A stretch of DNA of 26,594 nt from Planctomycetes bacterium UBA1146. GTDB taxonomy: Bacteria; Planctomycetota; UBA8108; UBA1146. The position numbers were made by a program, and so were the translations under genes. The stretch covers positions 1-26,594 of the forward strand of contig DCAA01000042.1 in the NCBI GenBank assembly GCA_002311345.1. Direction: 5' to 3'. Under the pieces are notes generated by a model that worked only from the letters and a program-made list of their open reading frames with translations, did not search any database and was not told the DNA's origin. The first letter of the stretch is position 1. Each line of letters opens with the position of its first letter. Below are positions 15,177 through 23,053 of the stretch, piece by piece.

Positions 15177-17261
15177 ATGACGCCTAGCATCGCCGATATG
15201 CGAAATATCGGCATCAGTGCCCATATCGATAGTGGCAAGACAACCCTCACCGAGAGGATCCTCTTCTATACCGATCGAATCCATACCATCGGCGAGGTCC
15301 GGGGAAAGGACGGCCGGGGAGCAACGATGGATTCGATGGAACTCGAGCGTGAGCGCGGAATCACGATCCAGTCCGCTGCAACCTACATCGAGTGGGATGG
15401 AATCCACATCAACATCATCGACACTCCAGGACACGTCGACTTTACCGTGGAGGTAGAGCGGGCATTACGCGTGCTGGATGGAGCCATCATGGTTCTGTGT
15501 GCGGTATCGGGAGTCCAGAGTCAATCGATCACCGTCGACCGTCAGATGCGCAGGTACAATGTTCCACGGATAGCATTCGTCAACAAATGCGATCGAACCG
15601 GTGCGGATCCGTTCAGGGTCTGCGATAAATTGCGTGAAAAGTTACGATTGAATGCCGTGATGTTCCAGATCCCCATCGGGCTGGAGAAGAACCACCAGGG
15701 TGTCATTGATCTGGTCACGATGGAAGCGATCTACTTCGATGGGGACAATGGCGAGATTGTCCGGCGAGAAGAGATCCCAGAAAATCTCATGGAGGTCGCT
15801 GAAGAACGTCGTGAAATGTTGCTCGATGCCGTCTCTCACTACTGCGACGAGTTATTGGAAGCGATGCTCGAGGACAGGGTAACAGAAGAACTGATTCATG
15901 AAGCAACTCGCAAGGGCGTCACAACGCTCGAACTTTGCCCGGTGTACTGCGGATCCGCCTTCAAGAACAAAGGTGTGCAACCGTTGATGGACTCGGTAAA
16001 CAGATATCTCCCCAGTCCGGTCGATGTCGAGAACTTCGCTTTCAATCCTGATAACGAAGAAGAACAGTTCCTCGTCACCAACGACCCTGACGATCCCCTG
16101 CTCAGTTATGCGTTCAAACTCGAAGATGGACCATACGGACAGTTGACCTATGTGAGGATCTACCAGGGAAAACTGGTCAGGGGAGAGTTCGTCTATAACG
16201 CACGTACCGGAATGAAGGTGAAGATCAGCCGTATCGTGCGAATGCACGCAGATAACATGGATGAAATCAACAGCGCCCAAGCCGGCGATATCGTCGCCCT
16301 CTTCGGTATCGATTGTGCTTCAGGAGACACCTTCCGTTGCAAGAACACGAATCTCATCCTGGCTTCGATGCACGTCCCGGAACCAGTCATCCACCTGGCA
16401 GTGAAACCCATTGATCGTAAGTCTTCAGACAACATGGCGAAGGCCCTCCAGAGATTCACCAAGGAAGATCCGACATTTCGTGTCGCTTTCGATCCCGCGA
16501 GCCACGAGACCGTTATCTCAGGGATGGGTGAACTCCACCTCGAGGTGTACATCGAACGGATGAAACGAGAATTCAGGGCAGAGGTGATGACGGGTCCACC
16601 TCAGGTGGCTTTTCATGAGCGAATCAGTCACCCTATCGAATTCGACTTCACCCACAAGAAGCAGACCGGTGGGTCAGGCCAGTACGCCCGTATCATCGGC
16701 ACGATGGGACCCCATCCAGAGGGTATTTTCCATTTCGAGAACCGGATCAGAGGTGGTAACGTTCCGCGCGAATACGTCTCCTCGGTAAAAAAAGGCTTCA
16801 AACAGTGCATGGAAAAGGGACTCCTGATCGGGGCTCCTGTCGACGGACTCGAAGTGGTCCTTCTCGATGGTGGCCACCATGCGGTCGACTCTTCAGACAT
16901 GGCATTCCAGACAGCAGCCAGGAACTGCTTCCGCGAATACTACAACAATGGCAAACCCGAGGTTCTCGAACCACTGATGATGGTGAGTCTTGAGGGCCCC
17001 AGCGAATTCCAGGGCAACATGGTCGGCACTCTTCTCAAGCGACGAGGAATCCTCAAGGGTACTCTGGACGAGGAGGGGTATGTACGAATCGATGCCGAGG
17101 TACCGTTGGCTGAGATGTTTGGTTACGCCACGACTCTGCGTTCGGCGACCCAGGGAAAAGCGGAGTTCACCATGGAGTTCAACCGCTACGCTCCCGCTCC
17201 TCGCGGAGTCCAGGAAGATCTGATCGCCTCGTACAGGAATGAACTGGAACTGAAGAGTTAG
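15177..17261 (+). CDS. fusA: Elongation factor G, mitochondrial/spdEFG1-like
   Basis: This 694-residue GTPase drives ribosomal translocation. I see the P-loop AHIDSGKT, switch region ERERGITIQSAAT, G3 DTPGHVDFT, and G4 NKCDRTGAD, followed by domains II-V (GGSGQYARI region, LEGPSEFQGNMVGTLLKRRG). The order GKDGRGATMDSMELERERGITIQSAAT resembles mitochondrial EF-G1 and the spirochaete-planctomycete-deltaproteobacterial spdEFG1 group rather than classical bacterial EF-G (DWMEQEQERGITITSAA). Start ATG 15177 is supported by GGAG 8 bases upstream and by homology; the frame is open upstream to 14790 but that part has no EF-G similarity. No rpsL, rpsG or tuf is adjacent, so it lies outside the usual str operon. 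Confidence 0.95.
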   Translation: MTPSIADMRNIGISAHIDSGKTTLTERILFYTDRIHTIGEVRGKDGRGATMDSMELERERGITIQSAATYIEWDGIHINIIDTPGHVDFTVEVERALRVLDGAIMVLCAVSGVQSQSITVDRQMRRYNVPRIAFVNKCDRTGADPFRVCDKLREKLRLNAVMFQIPIGLEKNHQGVIDLVTMEAIYFDGDNGEIVRREEIPENLMEVAEERREMLLDAVSHYCDELLEAMLEDRVTEELIHEATRKGVTTLELCPVYCGSAFKNKGVQPLMDSVNRYLPSPVDVENFAFNPDNEEEQFLVTNDPDDPLLSYAFKLEDGPYGQLTYVRIYQGKLVRGEFVYNARTGMKVKISRIVRMHADNMDEINSAQAGDIVALFGIDCASGDTFRCKNTNLILASMHVPEPVIHLAVKPIDRKSSDNMAKALQRFTKEDPTFRVAFDPASHETVISGMGELHLEVYIERMKREFRAEVMTGPPQVAFHERISHPIEFDFTHKKQTGGSGQYARIIGTMGPHPEGIFHFENRIRGGNVPREYVSSVKKGFKQCMEKGLLIGAPVDGLEVVLLDGGHHAVDSSDMAFQTAARNCFREYYNNGKPEVLEPLMMVSLEGPSEFQGNMVGTLLKRRGILKGTLDEEGYVRIDAEVPLAEMFGYATTLRSATQGKAEFTMEFNRYAPAPRGVQEDLIASYRNELELKS

Positions 17262-17303
17262 ATGCGGTCCTCGTCGGTTCTGGCGACAACTTCCCTCTTG
17301 AAC

Positions 17304-18863
17304 TCAGTCTCCGATGAATCGCTCCACTGCTCTGCGAGACCCCTGCAGGGCGATTCTCTGGCTATAGAGCTCGAGCGCTCTGATCCCGCCAAGTTCCTCT
17401 CCACCACCAGCTCTACCTGGCCCTCCATGTAGCGATGAAGGAAGTGCAACACCTGATCCCGGCGCCTGACTCGCCATCTTCTCCGATGCGAGGTAGAAGC
17501 GTCCACTCCAGGACCCGCAACGCCTGAGAAAATCAGAGGTCCACTGGTCGCTATCACTGTAGACCGAGGTAACCAACGACCCATCGCCCTTGCTGTTGAG
17601 ACAGGCCGCCGTGGGTGCCTCGCCATCAAAGGGACAGATGGTGGAAACGGGACCAAATACCTCGAGATCATGAATCAGATCAGAACCACCGGCTTCTCTG
17701 GCTCTCAAGAGCGTCGGTGCGAAGAAATATCCCTTGCCCGGTTCTGCCCCGACACCGTCGACCCTCTCTCCGCTTCCATGAACCAGATCCGCGACCTCCC
17801 GCAACTTCGTGACTCCTTCGAGGACGCTCGATAGTTGATCTGCAGTCGCAAGGGGACCGACATTTGTCTTGTCAGCGAATGGAGATCCTGTAACGCGCCC
17901 GGAGAGTTCCTCGCACATCGCCTCCTCGACAGTTGCGAGTTGCTCCTGAGGCACGAAAATTCTCCTCACCGCAGTGCATTTCTGACCACTCTTCTGGGTG
18001 ATCTCACGACAGACCTCCTTGATGAAGAGATTCCAGACCTCTGATTCCGGCTGCACATCGGGAGCAAGGAATGCAGCGTTGAGGCTGTCGGCCTCTATGT
18101 TGACGGAAGTCGAGCGAGCAAGGAGGTTCTCGTGCGAACGAATCCTGAGGGCTGTGCGCGCGGATCCGGTAAAGGCGACCACATCCTGACCGTGGAGATG
18201 GTCGAAGAGATCAGCCACAGAACCACAGATGAGCCCCAGCACTCCCTCCGGAACGCAATCGGCCTCCACCACGGTTTCGATGCATCGTTCGGTAACGAGA
18301 CAGGTACTCGTTGCGGGTTTCGTGATCACTGGCATTCCAGCAAGGATCGCGGCAGCGGCTTTTTCTGCGAACCCCCAGGCGGGAAAGTTGAATGCATTGA
18401 TGTGTATGGCGACACCATCACGAGAGACACGACCATGCCGACCCCAGAATATGGAAGACCGGCCCAGTTGTTCGCCGGGTCCATCAGGCAAGACGTATCC
18501 ATCACCGAGTTCCTTACCCAGTGCCCCGTAGTGATAGAGAGTGCCTGTTGCACCATCGATATCGAACTTGGAGTCCTTACGGGTAGTCCCACAATTTTTC
18601 ATGGAGAGTTCCAGAAGTTCTTTTCTGTGCTCATGAATCGCCTTTGACATCGCGATGAGCAACTCTCCTCGCTGAGCAAAAGAGAGTTCCCTCAGGGCAG
18701 ACCCGCCCTTCGAGCGTGCGTGCTCGATGGCAGCCCGAAAGTCGATCCCGGCACTCGATACCTTCGCCAGCGGATCTTCTGTAGTCGGGTCGTGCAGGAG
18801 GGCGAAGGAATCTCCAACGCCTGCGGACCATTTCCCCAGCAGATGACTTCTCAGGATCTTCAT
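17304..18863 (-). CDS. PaaZ/BoxD-type CoA-linked semialdehyde dehydrogenase, without MaoC domain
   Basis: The 519-residue protein matches the aldehyde dehydrogenase half of PaaZ (oxepin-CoA pathway) and BoxD (3,4-dehydroadipyl-CoA semialdehyde dehydrogenase). Signatures are NAFNFPAWGFAEK, TGSARTALRIR, catalytic Glu in NIEADSLNAA (E257) and catalytic Cys in SGQKCTAVRR (C296); these match PaaZ E256 and C295 almost position for position. The end HGGPGRAGGGEELGG is characteristic of this family. PaaZ proper continues into a MaoC-like hydratase of about 150 residues, absent here, which favours a BoxD-like single-domain enzyme in aerobic aromatic-CoA degradation. No paa or box gene is adjacent. GGAGGAAGG precedes ATG 18863. 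The exact substrate is inference. Confidence 0.88.
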   Translation of the reverse strand: MKILRSHLLGKWSAGVGDSFALLHDPTTEDPLAKVSSAGIDFRAAIEHARSKGGSALRELSFAQRGELLIAMSKAIHEHRKELLELSMKNCGTTRKDSKFDIDGATGTLYHYGALGKELGDGYVLPDGPGEQLGRSSIFWGRHGRVSRDGVAIHINAFNFPAWGFAEKAAAAILAGMPVITKPATSTCLVTERCIETVVEADCVPEGVLGLICGSVADLFDHLHGQDVVAFTGSARTALRIRSHENLLARSTSVNIEADSLNAAFLAPDVQPESEVWNLFIKEVCREITQKSGQKCTAVRRIFVPQEQLATVEEAMCEELSGRVTGSPFADKTNVGPLATADQLSSVLEGVTKLREVADLVHGSGERVDGVGAEPGKGYFFAPTLLRAREAGGSDLIHDLEVFGPVSTICPFDGEAPTAACLNSKGDGSLVTSVYSDSDQWTSDFLRRCGSWSGRFYLASEKMASQAPGSGVALPSSLHGGPGRAGGGEELGGIRALELYSQRIALQGSRRAVERFIGD

Positions 18864-19003
18864 CCTCGTCCTTCCTCCCCGATCAGTTCACTCACTGATG
18901 TGAACCAGAGGACAAGCCTATTAGAAACAGCAGCAGGACACCACTCCAGAAGATCGGTCTCCAGATAGATCAGATATGAGTGAGATGGGCCAGCGTCAGG
19001 TAC

Positions 19004-21082
19004 TCAGGGGAGGCAATCGCCCAGCGAATCCGGTGTCGGATCGAGCCCATATCCAGGATAGGGATACGGAATCGTCTCACCGCCAGAAAAGAGGTAGTGC
19101 AGCAGACTGATGGCATCTCCGATGTTGATCGCCCCATCGTCATTTGCGTCGGCTGCATCGGGACAAACCGTGAACGGACCTCCCGAAAATAAATAATCGA
19201 GGACGAAAATCGCATCGGCAATATTCACACTCTGGTCGTAGGTCGAATCCCCACGGATAAACAGGAACTGGGCCTGCTCGGAAACCGTAACAGTTCCATG
19301 AATGAAATATGGAATCACCGAGAAACCACCTTCGATGGCAAAAATGTTGTTGATCGGTGGATCTCCCAGATCGTCCTGGAAATAAAGAATGGTCGTGGTA
19401 CCCAGAGGAGTATTCTGAGCCACGGTGTAGTTGAGGGTACACAACGTCTGATTTGTCCCGGGAGTCATCGTCCTGCCATCGAAGGGGGGCAACGTGTCGA
19501 AGATCACCGCCAGGTAAAGAAATGCATCGGAACCAGACGTATTGATGTCCGAGGCGATGAACTCGGGTGCCAGTGACTGGGCCTGGGTTCCATCGATGGA
19601 GATCTCGTTCATGGTGATGACCAGATCATCGTAGGTCGTAGAGATCTGAAATCCTTGAAGTGCATCGCTATGAGTACCCAGCACCGGATGAATTACTGGC
19701 TGGCCTCCGAACACCGAGATGTCGGCCATTTCGAAAGCATTCTCTGGAGTTGTCACCACGATCGGATTCGGTAGCGAGTTCGTGTCGGTGCCTCCAGGGC
19801 CAGTCACCGTGAGGGAGATGTTGTACGTTCCGGGCTCGATGTAAGTGTGCTCACCAGAAATTTCATTGCTGATCTCACCATCACCAAAATCCCAGATGCG
19901 GGTCTCGATCATTCCTACACTCTGGTCCTCGAAGAGCACCGTGCGGGCTGCTGTAGAATCGTCCTCGGGGGTGATGGTGAATTCCGCCACGGGAATCGGC
20001 GTATTGTGGGCGTAGAAGGCAATTCCATCCGAGATCACTATGAAGTGCTCGTATCCGAGCGCATCCAGGGAGAGATCCAATTCCGTATGGACTCCTGCAA
20101 TTCCCTCGAGAGCTCCGCTGACCGGGGTGGTGTCGCTTTCGACGGCGTACCGATGCGCCTGTTGATCTTGAATCCAGGCGATGGTGTATCGATCGGTACT
20201 CAACGAACCGAGGGCAAGATCGGAGATCGCTCCTGCTCCAGTACTGATGATCTGCTGGCTGTCGATACCTCCCGAGAGAGATCCAGTGAGTAAATGGAGT
20301 TCATCGGAGGAATCGACAACCAACCTGATGGATCCATCCGGATGGACTGCTGCATCCCACTGATCGATGGGAATCAGCATATCGTAGAGGTCAAAGACTC
20401 CACCTTGAGAACTGGCATCGGAAACCAACCCCTTGAGGATTGTCCCCTCTCGCCAGAGGACCAGAACCGATTCATCTGATATCGAGAGAACCCTGCTCAT
20501 CCCGCCGTTTCCGCACAGCACCGGATCTTGATCAGCAAACTTCATCATCACTTCGTTCGATGTACTCGTCGAGCGGGTCCAGCTGATCACCCGGTCGCCA
20601 CTGCCCAGAACGACCACGGAAGAATCAGAGCAATCATTGGTTCCAGAACTGAGGAGAATCGGTTCGCCGAATCCTGACGCAATGCTTTCGATGAGGAAAA
20701 TCGAACGTGGACCCGCAGCCAACTGTTGCTCCAGGGTGATGGAGTAACTGGCTACCAGACCCTGGGTCAGGACTGGCGAGAAAACGACTCCGGAAGAGTC
20801 CAGAACCGGAAGCATCGACTGAAAATCGATCAGTGATCCGGTAAAGTAGATTACATTCTCGGTCCTTGCACAGAGAGAAACCTGCTGTGGAACACAAGCA
20901 GAGCAGTTGTCGTCGACATGGATCGAGGGATTCAATACTGGATCGCTCACAGCCGAAACCTGAATGACCTGGTGGGACTGGGCAACGACGGTGCAAAAAG
21001 GGACCAGCAACAGCAGCGCAAAAATCACCACCGCGGGTGAAAAAATCGAGAGGCTAGTTCTCCCTCGAATCAACCGCTGCAT
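19004..21082 (-). CDS. Secreted protein with PKD domain, cohesin-like domain and dockerin
   Basis: I start this 692-residue protein at ATG 21082, which has AGGAGGG 6 bases upstream; the ATG at 21151 has none. Residues 1-35 are a signal peptide (SLSIFSPAVVIFALLLLVPF). Residues about 40-355 are strand-rich and unrecognised, perhaps propeller-like (NVIYFTGSLIDF, RVISWTRSTSTSN, YTIAWIQDQQAH). Residues about 362-444 are a PKD domain (RIWDFGDGEISN, GTYNISLTVTGPGG). Residues about 448-602 resemble a cohesin/carbohydrate-binding jelly roll (ALQGFQISTTYD, TPLGTTTILYFQDDLG, FIHGTVTVSE). Residues about 605-690 are a planctomycete dockerin (FLFIRGDSTYD and two EF-hand-like halves). It is probably extracellular or surface-bound. 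The function is unknown. Confidence 0.83.
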   Translation of the reverse strand: MQRLIRGRTSLSIFSPAVVIFALLLLVPFCTVVAQSHQVIQVSAVSDPVLNPSIHVDDNCSACVPQQVSLCARTENVIYFTGSLIDFQSMLPVLDSSGVVFSPVLTQGLVASYSITLEQQLAAGPRSIFLIESIASGFGEPILLSSGTNDCSDSSVVVLGSGDRVISWTRSTSTSNEVMMKFADQDPVLCGNGGMSRVLSISDESVLVLWREGTILKGLVSDASSQGGVFDLYDMLIPIDQWDAAVHPDGSIRLVVDSSDELHLLTGSLSGGIDSQQIISTGAGAISDLALGSLSTDRYTIAWIQDQQAHRYAVESDTTPVSGALEGIAGVHTELDLSLDALGYEHFIVISDGIAFYAHNTPIPVAEFTITPEDDSTAARTVLFEDQSVGMIETRIWDFGDGEISNEISGEHTYIEPGTYNISLTVTGPGGTDTNSLPNPIVVTTPENAFEMADISVFGGQPVIHPVLGTHSDALQGFQISTTYDDLVITMNEISIDGTQAQSLAPEFIASDINTSGSDAFLYLAVIFDTLPPFDGRTMTPGTNQTLCTLNYTVAQNTPLGTTTILYFQDDLGDPPINNIFAIEGGFSVIPYFIHGTVTVSEQAQFLFIRGDSTYDQSVNIADAIFVLDYLFSGGPFTVCPDAADANDDGAINIGDAISLLHYLFSGGETIPYPYPGYGLDPTPDSLGDCLP

Positions 21083-21362
21083 TGGAAACCCTCCTACTAA
21101 AGCCGTGAGGAAATGAACCCACCGATTTCCCCAACCAGGCCGTCTCATCACCGAAAAGAACGTTTACTTCCTTCCGACAAGAAGTTCCACAGTCAACAAC
21201 CCGTCCACGAACCAGAATGCGTATTACTCGAATGACTACTTCACTGTTCATCCATTGGACCATGTAACCGCAGATGAGGGAAGAGGTGCAGGTCAGGAGA
21301 GTAAGGACGTATCAGATTTCGCCATTATTGCGTGTATTTGCATGTATGAAAACGGGGCAAAT

Positions 21363-21629
21363 TTACCACACTTGGCGAGCACGATCCTGAAGCCGATCCT
21401 GAATTCTCATCAGGCAGAAAATAGCAATGGAAGCCATCACCCCCAGTAACGGAAGTTCGATGCCCGGTTGCCAACGTGCCTCGGAGATGGCAGGCGATGT
21501 TTCGGTGATCTCCTCGGGAAGTTCCATCCGAGATGAAGAGGAGACATGAGGAGTGGTTTGATCGGGAACAATCCAGATAAGCACACAGAGAATCAGAGGG
21601 ATCAGCGCTATCTTTTCTTTCCGCCCCAT
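21363..21629 (-). CDS. Small two-helix membrane protein, hypothetical
   Basis: The frame gives an 88-residue product from ATG 21629 (an extended start at 21677 adds 16 residues). Two hydrophobic segments are visible, ALIPLILCVLIWIVP near the N-terminus and LPLLGVMASIAIFCLM near residue 65, separated by a Ser/Glu-rich stretch and followed by a basic tail RIQDRLQDRAR. This is a plausible small membrane protein, but there is no strong ribosome-binding site and no recognised family. The overlapping frame on the same strand is a shadow. It lies between two well-supported genes and shares no promoter evidence with either. Confidence 0.45.
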   Translation of the reverse strand: MGRKEKIALIPLILCVLIWIVPDQTTPHVSSSSRMELPEEITETSPAISEARWQPGIELPLLGVMASIAIFCLMRIQDRLQDRARQVW

Positions 21630-21789
21630 GCGCACAGAATCTGCCCCTCTCTCCAGGAAGCAAGAATATAGCAGCAATTACTGCAATCCAGTCTCAATCA
21701 CAGGCGACTTCTTCCGCTTGCCGAGAGCCCGGCTCTGAGGGACCATCGAGCAGCGCCGATCGATTCGGAGTCGACACCCTGGAGGTCCC

Positions 21790-22947
21790 ATGAGCGATTC
21801 AAAGAGAATCCAGCGAAACAAGACACGCGTCATCGATATCGGCACCGCCCGCCTTGGCGGAGAGAATCCGATACTGGTTCAGAGCATGTGCGCAACACCG
21901 ACCCAGAACATTGCAGATACCTCCCGGCAAGTGCAAGCCCTTGCAGATGCGGGAGCCGGAATCGTCCGACTCGCTGTCGACTCGCGCAAAGATGCGGAGG
22001 CCGCCATCGAGATCTGCCAGCAAGTTGATGCCAACATCTGCATCGATCTGCAGGAGAACTGGCGGCTCGCAGAAATCTTGGCACCATCGGTTGCCAAGAT
22101 CCGCTACAACCCAGGGCATCTCCATCACCACGAAAAATCCCTGCCCTGGCAAGAAAAGGTGAAGAGAATTGCTCACTGGGCAGCGGAAGGTGATACCGCA
22201 CTCAGGATCGGGGTCAATTGTGGGTCCGTTGATCCCGCGCAGAAACAACTCTGGCCGCCGGAAGACTCTGTATCTCCGATGGTCGCCAGTGCACTGGAAC
22301 ACTCCGCTCTGCTCGACGAGATCGGATTTATTCGCTACACCGTTTCGCTCAAGGATTCCGATCCCGCCCTGGTTATCGAGGCAAATCGAAACTTCGCCTC
22401 CACTCGGCCCGAGATCCCTCTTCACCTCGGTGTCACAGAAGCGGGTCTTCCTCCTGATGGTGTGATCAAAACCAGAATCGCCTTCGAACAGTTGATCTCG
22501 CAGGGAATCGGAGACACCGTCAGGGTCTCCTTGACCGTGCCCAATGAAGAAAAATACCAGGAGATCCAGGCAGGACGGGAGATCTTGGACGACATCGCCA
22601 GCGGCAGGGTGCGGAGCGTGGTTCAGTACCAGACCGATGGTCCCAACATCATCTCGTGTCCATCATGCTCGCGAGTCGAGAATGGAGCGTTCGTCGAGTT
22701 GGCTCAACAGGTGAAGGAACTGTCGAAGAACTACCTCGATCACCAGCTCACCATCGCCGTGATGGGATGCCGGGTAAATGGCCCGGGAGAAACCGATGAC
22801 GCGGACCTCGGACTCTGGTGCGCTCCCAGTTTCGTCAATCTGAAGAGAGGATCAGAGAGCCTCGGTTCATTTCCCTACGATGAGATCCTGGAAAAACTCA
22901 AACAAGAAATCGAAAATTTGATTCGAAATCGTGGAACCGTTTCCTGA
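21790..22947 (+). CDS. ispG: 4-hydroxy-3-methylbut-2-en-1-yl diphosphate synthase (IspG/GcpE)
   Basis: This 385-residue enzyme reduces MEcPP to HMBPP in the MEP pathway of isoprenoid synthesis, using a [4Fe-4S] cluster. The start of the TIM barrel (NPILVQSMCATPTQNIADTS) and GNC-type IGVNCGSVD motifs are present. Cluster ligands are C290 and C293 in ISCPSCSR, C327 in GCRVNGPGE, with E334 as the fourth ligand seen in structures of the family. GGAGG lies 4-5 bases before ATG 21790. The gene stands alone and is followed directly by a terminator. It needs a reductant such as flavodoxin or ferredoxin; the gene at 14609-14986 is not known to serve it. Confidence 0.97.
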   Translation: MSDSKRIQRNKTRVIDIGTARLGGENPILVQSMCATPTQNIADTSRQVQALADAGAGIVRLAVDSRKDAEAAIEICQQVDANICIDLQENWRLAEILAPSVAKIRYNPGHLHHHEKSLPWQEKVKRIAHWAAEGDTALRIGVNCGSVDPAQKQLWPPEDSVSPMVASALEHSALLDEIGFIRYTVSLKDSDPALVIEANRNFASTRPEIPLHLGVTEAGLPPDGVIKTRIAFEQLISQGIGDTVRVSLTVPNEEKYQEIQAGREILDDIASGRVRSVVQYQTDGPNIISCPSCSRVENGAFVELAQQVKELSKNYLDHQLTIAVMGCRVNGPGETDDADLGLWCAPSFVNLKRGSESLGSFPYDEILEKLKQEIENLIRNRGTVS

Positions 22948-22971
22948 AGTAAATCCGTTTCTTCCAGAATG

Positions 22972-23017
22972 AAAGAAGCTCCCGCAACCACATCGGTCAC
23001 GGGAGCTTCTTTTTTTG
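22972..23017 (+). terminator. Rho-independent terminator after ispG
   Basis: AAAGAAGCTCCCG (22972-22984) pairs with CGGGAGCTTCTTT (23000-23012), followed by a T-run. It stops ispG; on the minus strand it also follows the giant dockerin gene at 23054 and may act in both directions, though the minus-strand T-run is short. Confidence 0.92.
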
Positions 23018-23053
23018 TCACAGGTCAGTTCCTGCGTACCTGAGTCAGCCCTT

